64,000 nucleotides of DNA, from assembly GCA_028288025.1 (NCBI GenBank), contig JAQBOM010000022.1:1-64000 (forward strand), read 5' to 3'. Below the pieces are notes generated by a model that saw only the letters and a program-made list of their open reading frames with translations, was not told the DNA's origin and did not search any database. Origin of the DNA: Mucilaginibacter sp. (GTDB lineage: Bacteria; Bacteroidota; Bacteroidia; Sphingobacteriales; Sphingobacteriaceae). A program made the translations under genes and the position numbers. This document shows, one piece after another, positions 50,483-58,656 of the stretch (the stretch's first letter is position 1; each line of letters opens with the position of its first letter).

Positions 50483-51832
50483 ATGGGATGTGGAAGTTGC
50501 TCAACGGGGGGCGGATGCTCACCCGCGGGCTGCAAAAGTAATGGCTCGTGCCTTACAAACGGATGCAGCAAATTAGATGTTTACGATTGGCTGTCGCACA
50601 TGGATATGCCAACAAATTATAAGCCTTTTGGCATTGTTGAAATAAAGTTTAAAGGTTCGCGAAAGGAATTTTACCTGAACCAGGAAAACATTTATCTCGA
50701 AGCCGGCGAGTTGGTGGTAGTTGAAGCTACCACGGGCGGCTACGATGTGGGCCACGTTTCCATAACCGGCGAGTTGGTTAGGATGCAAATGGTAAAGCGC
50801 CGCGTAAAAGAAGAGGATGTTATAAAAAAAATATACCGCAAAGCCACCGTAGCCGATGTGGAGAAATGGAAAATAGCCAAAGAACTGGAGTGGGAAACCA
50901 TGCACAAATCCAGAAAGCTTGCACTGGAGCTTAACTTATCCATGAAGCTGAGCGATGTGGACTACCAGGGCGACAAAACCAAAGCAACATTTTATTATAC
51001 AGCCGAAGGCCGCGTTGATTTCAGGGAACTGATCAAAAAAATGGCGGAGACTTTTCGGATCAGGATAGAGATGCGCCAGATAGGTATGCGTCAGGAAGCC
51101 AGCCGCCTTGGCGGGATCGGCTCATGCGGACGCGAGCTTTGCTGCTCAACCTGGTTAACCGATTTTAAAACGGTATCCACTTCCGCCGCACGTTACCAGA
51201 ATCTGTCGTTAAATACCTTAAAGCTTGCGGGCCAGTGCGGCAAGCTTAAATGCTGTTTGAACTATGAGCTGGACACCTATATGGATGCTTTGAAACATAT
51301 TCCCGAAAATGTGAATGTTTTAAAGACCGAAAGAGGCGATGCCCGCTTACAGAAAACGGATATATTTAAAAAGCTGATGTGGTTTAGCTACCCTGGCGAA
51401 GAAGCATGGGTGCCGTTGCCCTTAACACGGGTAAAAGAGATACAGCTAATGAACCGCGGGGGCACTATTCCGGCCGACCTGGGCGAGGTGATCGAAATAG
51501 AAACCAAGCCGGTAAAAATATTGGATTACGAGAATGTTGTGGGCCAGGATAGCCTTACCCGCCTTGATGAACGCAACCGCAACAAAAAGAAGAACAAGAA
51601 CCGGAATAAAAACAATAAGCCAAATGGGTTCGCCGGTAATGACGGGCAGCGGCAAGGTTTGAACAACCCGCAGAGCGCACAAGTTGCTAATCCGGGCAAC
51701 AGGCCGCCAAATGCCGGAAATAATAATAACAGGAATAGGCCGCCACGCCCCAACGGGAATAATCCAAACCGGCCTAATCCCAATAGCAACCCGGATCGTA
51801 ACCGGGATAACCAGCAAGACAATCCGCAATGA
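50483..51832 (+). CDS. ricT: PSP1/RicT-family protein with Cys-rich start
   Basis: A 449-residue protein. The PSP1 core (about 50-330) has EAGELVVVEATTGGYDVGHV and RIEMRQIGMRQEASRLGGIG, then a Cys-bearing stretch SCGRELCCSTW and GQCGKLKCCLNYE. In Bacillus, RicT acts with YlbF and YmcA in an Fe-S complex that guides RNase Y. Two features stand out: an N-terminal cluster of six Cys within 28 residues (positions 3, 6, 12, 17, 23 and 28) and a disordered Asn/Arg/Pro-rich tail (about 365-449). It overlaps gldH by 4 bp (ATGA). Confidence 0.9.
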   Translation: MGCGSCSTGGGCSPAGCKSNGSCLTNGCSKLDVYDWLSHMDMPTNYKPFGIVEIKFKGSRKEFYLNQENIYLEAGELVVVEATTGGYDVGHVSITGELVRMQMVKRRVKEEDVIKKIYRKATVADVEKWKIAKELEWETMHKSRKLALELNLSMKLSDVDYQGDKTKATFYYTAEGRVDFRELIKKMAETFRIRIEMRQIGMRQEASRLGGIGSCGRELCCSTWLTDFKTVSTSAARYQNLSLNTLKLAGQCGKLKCCLNYELDTYMDALKHIPENVNVLKTERGDARLQKTDIFKKLMWFSYPGEEAWVPLPLTRVKEIQLMNRGGTIPADLGEVIEIETKPVKILDYENVVGQDSLTRLDERNRNKKKNKNRNKNNKPNGFAGNDGQRQGLNNPQSAQVANPGNRPPNAGNNNNRNRPPRPNGNNPNRPNPNSNPDRNRDNQQDNPQ

Positions 51833-52308
51833 AACGGGCTATAATACATGTATATCTCACGGCGATTGCCGCCATTTTGTTAATAACCGGCTGCAGCGAT
51901 TCTAAAGCCGTTATCGACCTGAACAACCCTGTGCCGGGGCACAACTGGACCTATCCCAACAAGTTCAGGTATTCGGTTAAAATAGATGATGAAAATATCC
52001 CTTATAACCTGTACATGAACTTACGGGTTACGGCGGATTATAAATATTCAAACTTGTTTGTGCTGATAACGCAAACAGGGCCGGATAAAAAGCCGGCTAT
52101 CAAGCGGTATGAGTTAACGCTCGCGAATAAAGAGGGCGAATGGCTGGGCCAGGGATCCGGAAATTTATATAGTTACCAGGTGCCTTATAAAACCAATTTC
52201 AAATTTCCTGCAAAAGGGCTTTACCAAATTACCATAGAGCAAAATATGCGCGACAACCCGTTGCGCGAGGTAAGCGATGTAGGGTTACGGGTTGAGAAAG
52301 CGCAGTGA
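51829..52308 (+). CDS. gldH: Gliding motility-type lipoprotein GldH
   Basis: A 159-residue lipoprotein. The lipobox LLITGC gives lipidation at about Cys21, followed by SDSKAVIDLNNPVPGHNW. The rest is a beta-sandwich-like GldH domain with YNLYMNLRVTADYKYSNLFV, GEWLGQGSGNLYSYQVP and YQITIEQNMRDNPL. GldH is needed for gliding in Flavobacterium but is kept in non-gliding relatives. Translation is coupled to ricT through the ATGA overlap. A 33-bp perfect inverted repeat follows. Confidence 0.92.
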   Translation: MKRAIIHVYLTAIAAILLITGCSDSKAVIDLNNPVPGHNWTYPNKFRYSVKIDDENIPYNLYMNLRVTADYKYSNLFVLITQTGPDKKPAIKRYELTLANKEGEWLGQGSGNLYSYQVPYKTNFKFPAKGLYQITIEQNMRDNPLREVSDVGLRVEKAQ

Positions 52309-52320
52309 TCAATACCCTCG

Positions 52321-52418
52321 TTTTGTCATTCTGAGTGAAACGAAGAATCTTCTTCACCTTAACAATATCCCGCATGTCCTTGCGGAGAAGATTCTTCGTT
52401 TCACTCAGAATGACAAAA
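52321..52418. repeat. Perfect 33-bp inverted repeat between gldH and rmuC
   Basis: Arms 52321-52353 and 52386-52418 are exact reverse complements with a 32-nt spacer. They read TTTTGTCATTCTGAGTGAAA then CGAAGAATCTTCT. I know this wording as a dispersed intergenic repeat in many bacterial genomes. Weak relatives lie at 17076-17101 and 53854-53870. It lies 12 bp after the gldH stop and could end or protect the transcript. Confidence 0.95.
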
Positions 52419-52471
52419 TCTTTCGGGCTTATTAAAAAATCCCTACCTTAGATTGCTAATATTTTTATCAA

Positions 52472-53848
52472 ATGAGTGTCGCGATTTTAGTGGTTTTGCT
52501 GGTTATTCTTGTTATTGCCGTATTGCTTTATTTAAAGAAGCCGGTTAGTGCCGATGGTGTTTCTGCTGAAGAGCTAGAGCGGATAAAAGTTGAGAATAAT
52601 ACGCTGCGTATCGCCTTCGCTAAAGCGGAAGAAGGCATATCGCGGTTAAGCATTGAACGCGACAAGGCCGACAAGCAATTGTTGGATGAGCGCATTCGTT
52701 ATGAAGGCCTTGTAACCAATTTAAACCAGGAATTACTCGCCGAAAAAAACCGGATGGCGAAAGCTGAGGAACAATTTATTGCGCAACGTGCACGCTTAAC
52801 TGACCAGGAAAAATCTATCCACGAAATACAGCAAAAGTTTCAGCTTGAATTTCAAAATGTGGCCAATAAGTTGCTGGATGAGAAATCACAAAAATTTGTT
52901 GAGACGAACCGTGCCAACCTGGATATTTTGTTGAACCCCCTCAAAGAAAATATTAAAGCATTTGAGGAGAAGGTGGACAAGGTGTACAATATGGAAGCCG
53001 CCGAGCGGAATACGCTAAAAGGTGTGATCACCCAGTTGATGGATCTGAATAAGCTGATCAGCAATGAGGCGCAAAATTTGACCAAAGCCTTAAAAGGCGA
53101 TAATAAAAAACAGGGCAACTGGGGCGAGGTGATCTTAGAAAAAGTACTGGAGCGGTCGGGCCTGGTTAAAGACAGGGAATACCGCCTGCAGGCCAGTTTA
53201 AACGGCCATGACGGCTCACGCCTACAGCCCGATGCTATAATCGACCTTCCAGATGAAAAACATTTAATAATTGATTCAAAGGTTTCCCTGGTGGCTTACG
53301 AACGTTTGGTTAATTGCGAAACGGAAGACGAACGCAAGTTATATTCAAAAGCGCATGTGGAATCTATCCGTGGCCATGTGCTCAATTTATCTTCCAAAAA
53401 CTACCACGACCTGTATCAGATCAATTCACCCGATTTTGTGTTGCTTTTTGTGCCGATAGAATCTTCGTTCAGTTTCGCCGTTCAAATTGATTCGGAACTT
53501 TTCAGCGATGCCTGGGATAAGCGGGTGGTTATTGTTAGCCCGTCTACTTTGCTGGCTACCTTACGTACTATCGCCAGCATCTGGAAACAGGAACGCCAAA
53601 ACCGTAACGTGCTCGAAATTGCCCGTTTAAGCGGCGCCATGTATGATAAATTTGTTGGCTTTGTAGGCGATATGGAAGGCCTCGGTAAAAATATCAAGCT
53701 CAGTCAAACCGCTTATGATAGCGCTTTCAATAAATTGGTTGACGGCAACGGAAATCTGACCAAAACAGCCGAGAAAATTAAAGGGCTGGGGGCTAAGGCG
53801 AATAAGCAATTGGACCAGAAATATATTGGGGAAGAGGAGGCAAATTAA
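52472..53848 (+). CDS. rmuC: DNA recombination protein RmuC
   Basis: A 458-residue protein: one N-terminal membrane anchor (about 3-22), a coiled coil (about 30-150), then the RmuC nuclease-like domain (about 150-445) with GNWGEVILEKVLERSGL, DGSRLQPDAIIDLPD, LIIDSKVSLVAYERLV and VVIVSPSTLLATLRTI. RmuC limits rearrangement at short inverted repeats in E. coli. The start just before the anchor is standard. A box TACCTTAG (52444-52451, one mismatch) may be its promoter. It converges with thiL with 24 bp between stop codons. Confidence 0.94.
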   Translation: MSVAILVVLLVILVIAVLLYLKKPVSADGVSAEELERIKVENNTLRIAFAKAEEGISRLSIERDKADKQLLDERIRYEGLVTNLNQELLAEKNRMAKAEEQFIAQRARLTDQEKSIHEIQQKFQLEFQNVANKLLDEKSQKFVETNRANLDILLNPLKENIKAFEEKVDKVYNMEAAERNTLKGVITQLMDLNKLISNEAQNLTKALKGDNKKQGNWGEVILEKVLERSGLVKDREYRLQASLNGHDGSRLQPDAIIDLPDEKHLIIDSKVSLVAYERLVNCETEDERKLYSKAHVESIRGHVLNLSSKNYHDLYQINSPDFVLLFVPIESSFSFAVQIDSELFSDAWDKRVVIVSPSTLLATLRTIASIWKQERQNRNVLEIARLSGAMYDKFVGFVGDMEGLGKNIKLSQTAYDSAFNKLVDGNGNLTKTAEKIKGLGAKANKQLDQKYIGEEEAN

Positions 53849-53872
53849 ACCTCATGTCATTGCGAACGAGTT

Positions 53873-54913
53873 TTAACTCTTAAACGCATTCCACCCCTGG
53901 GCCTTTAATGGATGTACATTACCGCTCTTGGTAATGAGATTGCAGCCAGCTGAAGGTTCAGTTACATAACCAATAATAGTAATGTCCATTTTAAACTTTA
54001 TCTTATCATAATCGGCTTGTTTAACGGTAAACAGCAGTTCGTAATCTTCGCCGCCGCTTAGGGCGCAAACTGTTGGGTCCAGGTTAAATTCCCGGGCTGT
54101 TTCGAAAGTCATCGGATCTAAAGGAATTTTCTCTTCATATAAATTACAGCCTTTATTGCTTTGTTTGCAGATGTGTAAAAGCTCGGAAGCCAGTCCATCC
54201 GATACATCGATCATCGAAGTTGGTTTAACCTGGATTTCTTTTAACAGATCAATAATATCCCTTCGCGCCTCCGGCTTTAACTGGCGTTCAACGATATAAT
54301 CTTTCCCCTCCAGATCAGGCTGAATATTTGGATTTTCAAGGTATATCATTTTTTCACGTTCAAGCAATTGTAAACCGGTATATGCGCCGCCAAGGTCGCC
54401 AGATACACATATTAAATCGCCTTCCTCGGCTCCGTTACGGTATACTACATCTTTTTCATCGGCATACCCAATTGACGTTACACTAATTACCAGGCCTTGT
54501 TTTGAAGAGGAAGTATCGCCACCTATCAGATCCACATTATATTTTTCACAGGCTAAATAAATGCCTTCATACAATTCTTCAACAGCTTCTAATGGGAATT
54601 TGCTCGAAATACCGATAGAAACAGTTACCTGTGTAGCTGTACCATTCATGGCATAAATATCACTCAGGTTTACCTGCACTGCCTTATATCCCAGGTGTTT
54701 CAATGGCGTATAAGCCAAATCAAAATGAATGCCTTCCAGCAGCATATCGGTTGAAACCAATACTTTTTTTCCTTTAAAATCAAGCACAGCGGCATCATCA
54801 CCCACGCCTTTTACGGTGCTTTTTTGGGAAATTTTTATATTTTTAGTGAGATAGTCTATTAAGCCGAACTCACCTAATTCTTCGATATTGGTTCTTTCTT
54901 TGTTATCAAACAT
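53873..54913 (-). CDS. thiL: Thiamine-monophosphate kinase
   Basis: Phosphorylates thiamine monophosphate to TPP, the last step of de novo synthesis. It has 346 residues with the PurM-like fold: GVGDDAAVLD, LVSTDMLLEGIHFDL, NLSDIYAMNGTA, DLIGGDTSSSKQGLVISV, VSGDLGGAYTGL, MIDVSDGLASELLHI and LSGGEDYELLFTV. A GTG at 54928 opens the frame five codons earlier but lies in a palindromic repeat; the ATG at 54913 (MFDNKERTNIEELGEFG) is the usual start. It complements thiE (9.8 kb). Confidence 0.95.
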   Translation of the reverse strand: MFDNKERTNIEELGEFGLIDYLTKNIKISQKSTVKGVGDDAAVLDFKGKKVLVSTDMLLEGIHFDLAYTPLKHLGYKAVQVNLSDIYAMNGTATQVTVSIGISSKFPLEAVEELYEGIYLACEKYNVDLIGGDTSSSKQGLVISVTSIGYADEKDVVYRNGAEEGDLICVSGDLGGAYTGLQLLEREKMIYLENPNIQPDLEGKDYIVERQLKPEARRDIIDLLKEIQVKPTSMIDVSDGLASELLHICKQSNKGCNLYEEKIPLDPMTFETAREFNLDPTVCALSGGEDYELLFTVKQADYDKIKFKMDITIIGYVTEPSAGCNLITKSGNVHPLKAQGWNAFKS

Positions 54914-54920
54914 ATTTGAT

Positions 54921-55008
54921 GATTTCACTGATTGTTAGTTGATTACACCTATTGTGAGAAACAATTACACCGATTAATCCGTGCAATCATTCTCAAATCG
55001 GTGAAATC
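54921..55008. repeat. AATCGGTGAAATC-family palindrome between nadA and thiL
   Basis: GATTTCACTGATT (54921-54933) pairs with AATCGGTGAAATC (54996-55008), 13 bp with one G-T pair. Inner words GATTACACC, TTACACCGATT and GTGCAATC add imperfect nested pairs. It overlaps the nadA stop codon and is a relative of 12331-12400. Confidence 0.8.
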
Positions 55009-55999
55009 ACAGGCCCAACCGGGCCGAAATAGATAGCATTCTTTCAATTGGTTTTACTGCTTTTTCTATAATATCCTGCGGGACATAAATTTCAGGCATT
55101 TCATTTTTTATACACAGGTATAGTTTTTCAAGCGTATTTCTTTTCATGTGCGGGCAATCGTTACAGGCGCAATTATTATTTGGCGGCGCCGGTATAAATG
55201 TTTTATCCGGGTTTTCCTTTTGCATCTGGTGGATGATACCTGCTTCGGTAGCCACTATAAATTCTTTATCAGGATGACCGGAAGCATATTTTAAAATCCC
55301 TGTTGTCGACCCTATATAATCGGCCATTTTTAATATAGCATCCTCACATTCAGGATGTGCCAGTAATTTCGCACCAGGATGTCTCTCTTTTAGCCTGGTT
55401 ATTTTCTCTCTCGAAAAAATCTCGTGCACCATACAGGCGCCGTTCCATAAAACCAAATCCCGTCCTGTTTTCTTTGCCACATAAGCCCCAAGGTTTTTAT
55501 CCGGTCCAAATATTATTTTCTGGTCTTTTGGTAAGCTTTCAACAATTTGAACTGCATTGCTTGATGTACACACAATATCGCTCATTGCTTTCAGTTCGGC
55601 GGTACAGTTCACATATGTGATCACCAGGTGGTTGGGATAAGCTTCCTTAAACCTTTTGAATAAATGCGCCGGGCAGCTGTCTGCCAATGAGCAGCCTGCC
55701 TTTAAGTCGGGTAGTAAAACTTTTTTTGAAGGAGATAAAATTTTGGCTGTTTCGGCCATAAAATGAACGCCGGCAAAAACAATAATGTCAGCATCTGTTT
55801 TAGCGGCCTGCTGCGATAATCCCAAACTATCGCCAATATAATCGGCAATATCCTGTATATCAGGTTCCTGGTAATAATGAGCAAGTATAACCGCATTTTT
55901 TTCTTTTTTTAACTTCTCTATTTCCGCAAAAAGATCGAGCGAGGGATCAATTTCTTCCTCCGCAAAACCCTTCACATTTATTTCCTCTAAGGTATCCAT
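55007..55999 (-). CDS. nadA: Quinolinate synthase
   Basis: A 330-residue [4Fe-4S] enzyme that condenses iminoaspartate with dihydroxyacetone phosphate to quinolinate in NAD synthesis. The cluster Cys are visible: [29 protein letters not shown] and [13 protein letters not shown]. Also present are [45 protein letters not shown] and TGILKYA. Start and length are standard. It is divergent from nadB, its pathway partner, across a 407-bp AT-rich gap. Confidence 0.97.
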   Translation of the reverse strand: MDTLEEINVKGFAEEEIDPSLDLFAEIEKLKKEKNAVILAHYYQEPDIQDIADYIGDSLGLSQQAAKTDADIIVFAGVHFMAETAKILSPSKKVLLPDLKAGCSLADSCPAHLFKRFKEAYPNHLVITYVNCTAELKAMSDIVCTSSNAVQIVESLPKDQKIIFGPDKNLGAYVAKKTGRDLVLWNGACMVHEIFSREKITRLKERHPGAKLLAHPECEDAILKMADYIGSTTGILKYASGHPDKEFIVATEAGIIHQMQKENPDKTFIPAPPNNNCACNDCPHMKRNTLEKLYLCIKNEMPEIYVPQDIIEKAVKPIERMLSISARLGL

Positions 56000-56406
56000 T
56001 TCAACAATTCAATTAATAACAATTACTTTTTATATATAAATAAAACTATTGTTATTGGTGTGTTAGTTATGTGAAAAACTACTTTCGCAGTTGTAGTAAA
56101 ATCTTTTTTATAATTATTTATTAACAAAAATTATATTTTTTTTAAGCTCATTAAATTGATTTTTAGATTTTTATAGTGAGCAAGTTTTAATGTAAAAATT
56201 TTTTTGTGGATATTTTATTACTTCTTAAAATGTTAGCTTTGACGCTTTGACGGCTCAAAAGTCGCTGAAAATTAATTAAGAAAAGCACGACCTACCAGAG
56301 TTGTTCACTAACTATTTATTTGTTAGGTATTTGTTTACACAAAATTAACATCTTTTATACTGCTTATTAACACCATAACAAATTTTACACATAGCTTATA
56401 TAATAT
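56000..56406. other. 407-bp AT-rich control region between divergent nadA and nadB
   Basis: This region is clearly more AT-rich than its surroundings and lacks coding capacity. It must hold the promoters of both NAD synthesis genes. I see no perfect TAnnTTTG box, no hairpin and no operator palindrome that I can name. Confidence 0.6.
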
Positions 56407-57999
56407 ATGACCAGAACTGTTGATTTCCTGGTAGTGGGATCTGGTATAGCCGGGTTGAGTTTTGCACTAAAGGCTGCAAAACATGGTAAAGTTCTGATAG
56501 TTACAAAATCGAACGAAGATGAATCCAACACTAAGTACGCCCAGGGTGGGGTAGCGGTGGTTGTGGATAAAAAAGAGGATTCCTTTGAAAAACATATAAA
56601 AGACACGTTAATATCCGGCGATGGGCTTTGTGATGTTGAAGTTGTTGAAGCTGTTATTAAAGAGGGCCCGGATCGTGTCAGGGAAATTATAGATTACGGA
56701 ACCAACTTTGACAAGACGAACGAAGGTTTTTACGACCTGGCAAAAGAAGGCGGCCATTCCGAATTCCGTGTGCTGCATTATAAGGATATAACTGGTTTTG
56801 AGATCGAAAGGGCTTTATTGGAAGAAATTCATAACAATCCGAATATTGAAATATTGACCCACTATTTCGCGGTAGACCTGATCACTCAACACCATTTAGG
56901 CGTATTTGTAGATAAATCAACTACTGATATTACTTGTTATGGTATCTATGCTTTTAATAACGAAACCAAAAACGTTGAGAAAATACTTTCGAAAGTAACG
57001 GTAATGGCTTCAGGCGGCGCCGGGCATATATATTCAATTACTACCAATCCAACAATAGCTACCGGCGATGGCGTGGCTATGGTTTACCGTGCGAAGGGAA
57101 AGGTCAGGAATATGGAATTTATCCAGTTTCATCCAACGGCCTTATATAACCCGGGCGAATATCCTTCTTTCCTGATATCCGAGGCGGTACGGGGGTTTGG
57201 CGGTATATTAAAGCGGACCAACGGTGAAGAGTTTATGCATGAATATGATGAGCGTAAATCACTGGCGCCACGGGATATTACCGCCCGTGCAATTGATGCT
57301 GAAATAAAAAAATCAGGCGAGGACTTTGTTTACCTTGATGTACGGCACCGCAGCAAAAAAGATATATTAAATCATTTCCCGAATATATATGCCAAATGCC
57401 TTGATATAGGTATCGATATGACCAAGGATATGATACCGGTGGCGCCGGCCAGTCATTACATGTGCGGCGGTGTAATGGTCGATCATGTAGGGCGGTCGTC
57501 GCTGATGCGGCTGTATGCTTGCGGCGAGTGTTCATCCACCGGCTTGCATGGCGCTAACCGCCTGGCTTCAAATTCGTTGTTAGAGGCGCTTGTATTTGCG
57601 CACAGGATATATGAAGATGCCATTTCGCGACTTAAAAAAATAACCATTCCCGAAAATATTCCCGACTGGGATGAAAAGGGCGTACAGTTATCAAATGAAG
57701 ATATCCTGGTAACGCATAACGTACGCGAAATGCAAAAGATAATGAATGACTATGTGGGGATTGTCCGCTCCGATTTTAGGCTCGAGCGTGCCATGCGCCG
57801 CCTGGGTTTATTGTATGAAGAGACTGAAGCATTTTATAAACGAACCAAACTATCGGTAAAGCTTTGTGAGCTGAGGAATTTAATACAGGTTTCGTATATT
57901 GTGGTAAAATCAGCCATGATGCGGAAGGAAAGCAGGGGGCTGCATTCAACAACGGATTACCCGTTTCACGCGGAGGTTATTGAGGATACGGTATTTTAG
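56407..57999 (+). CDS. nadB: L-aspartate oxidase
   Basis: An FAD enzyme of 530 residues that oxidises aspartate to iminoaspartate for NadA. The Rossmann start VVGSGIAGLSFALKAAKHG, STKYAQGGVAVV (here NTKYAQGGVAVV), ATGDGVAMVYRAKG, EFIQFHPTALY, RDITARAID, ASHYMCGGVMVD and LHGANRLASNSLLEALVFA are all family motifs. Length is normal. Its TAG stop is followed at once by the 3' end of the opposite-strand tRNA-Gly gene. Confidence 0.97.
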   Translation: MTRTVDFLVVGSGIAGLSFALKAAKHGKVLIVTKSNEDESNTKYAQGGVAVVVDKKEDSFEKHIKDTLISGDGLCDVEVVEAVIKEGPDRVREIIDYGTNFDKTNEGFYDLAKEGGHSEFRVLHYKDITGFEIERALLEEIHNNPNIEILTHYFAVDLITQHHLGVFVDKSTTDITCYGIYAFNNETKNVEKILSKVTVMASGGAGHIYSITTNPTIATGDGVAMVYRAKGKVRNMEFIQFHPTALYNPGEYPSFLISEAVRGFGGILKRTNGEEFMHEYDERKSLAPRDITARAIDAEIKKSGEDFVYLDVRHRSKKDILNHFPNIYAKCLDIGIDMTKDMIPVAPASHYMCGGVMVDHVGRSSLMRLYACGECSSTGLHGANRLASNSLLEALVFAHRIYEDAISRLKKITIPENIPDWDEKGVQLSNEDILVTHNVREMQKIMNDYVGIVRSDFRLERAMRRLGLLYEETEAFYKRTKLSVKLCELRNLIQVSYIVVKSAMMRKESRGLHSTTDYPFHAEVIEDTVF

Positions 58000-58072
58000 A
58001 GCGGAAAACGGGATTCGAACCCGCGGCCTTCAGTTTGGGAAACTGATGCTCTACCAACTGAGCTATTTCCGC
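58000..58072 (-). tRNA. tRNA-Gly (anticodon CCC)
   Basis: The minus strand folds into a complete cloverleaf of 73 nt: acceptor GCGGAAA (58072-58066) with TTTCCGC (58007-58001), D arm GCTC/GAGC, anticodon stem TCAGT/ACTGA with loop TTCCCAA (anticodon CCC), and T arm GCGGG-TTCGAAT-CCCGT. The discriminator base is U. No CCA is encoded. The 3' end touches the nadB stop codon. A promoter box TATGTTTG lies at 58096-58089. Confidence 0.96.
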
Positions 58073-58088
58073 TTACAATATGATACAT

Positions 58089-58096
58089 CAAACATA
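58089..58096 (-). promoter_or_regulatory. -7 promoter box for tRNA-Gly
   Basis: TATGTTTG on the minus strand is a perfect TAnnTTTG box, with expected start near 58082, 10 nt before the mature tRNA 5' end. No firm -33 element is seen. Confidence 0.5.
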
Positions 58097-58143
58097 AATA
58101 AATTATCAATAATTCAGACATTCAATAAATCAATAATTACCAC

Positions 58144-58656
58144 ATGCCGGTCATTCTCCCTGTAAAAAACATAAGCCCTTCATGGGGAACCGATTGCTTC
58201 ATTGCCGAAAATGCCACCATTGTGGGTGATGTGGTAATGGGAGATAAGTGCTCTGTTTGGTTCAATGCCGTTATCCGGGGAGATGTGCATTATATCAAGA
58301 TTGGCAACAACACCAATATACAGGATGGCGCGGTTATTCATTGTACCTATTTATACGCGCCTACCAATATCGGCAGCAATGTATCCATTGGCCACAATGC
58401 ATTGGTTCATGGCTGCACGCTGCACGACCATGTTTTAGTCGGCATGGGCGCTATCGTGATGGACCATGCAGTAGTAGAGGAATTTGTGATCATCGGTGCA
58501 GGGTCGGTGGTTCTGGAAAAAACCATTTGCGAGTCCGGCTTCCTATATGCCGGCACACCGGCAAAAAAGATCAAACCGCTGACCGATGAGCAGAAAGAAA
58601 TGCTAAAGAAACTGCCTAACAACTATATTATGTACGCTGGTTGGTTTAAGGCGTAA
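58144..58656 (+). CDS. Gamma-carbonic anhydrase-like hexapeptide protein
   Basis: A 170-residue left-handed beta-helix trimer protein (PaaY/YrdA type) with hexapeptide repeats from about 18 to 140. Metal-binding His are visible in GAVIHCTY and SIGHNALVHGC, and the start FIAENATIVGDVVMGDKCSVWFN is family-typical. It may hydrate CO2 or act on a related substrate; many members have weak or no anhydrase activity. Its last 11 bp overlap the end of the convergent Ig-like lipoprotein gene. Confidence 0.92.
   Translation: MPVILPVKNISPSWGTDCFIAENATIVGDVVMGDKCSVWFNAVIRGDVHYIKIGNNTNIQDGAVIHCTYLYAPTNIGSNVSIGHNALVHGCTLHDHVLVGMGAIVMDHAVVEEFVIIGAGSVVLEKTICESGFLYAGTPAKKIKPLTDEQKEMLKKLPNNYIMYAGWFKA

Noticed and set aside
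56000..56406. A regulatory operator or riboswitch between nadA and nadB
   Set aside because: I looked for palindromes and structured elements and found none that I can support; the region is only AT-rich.
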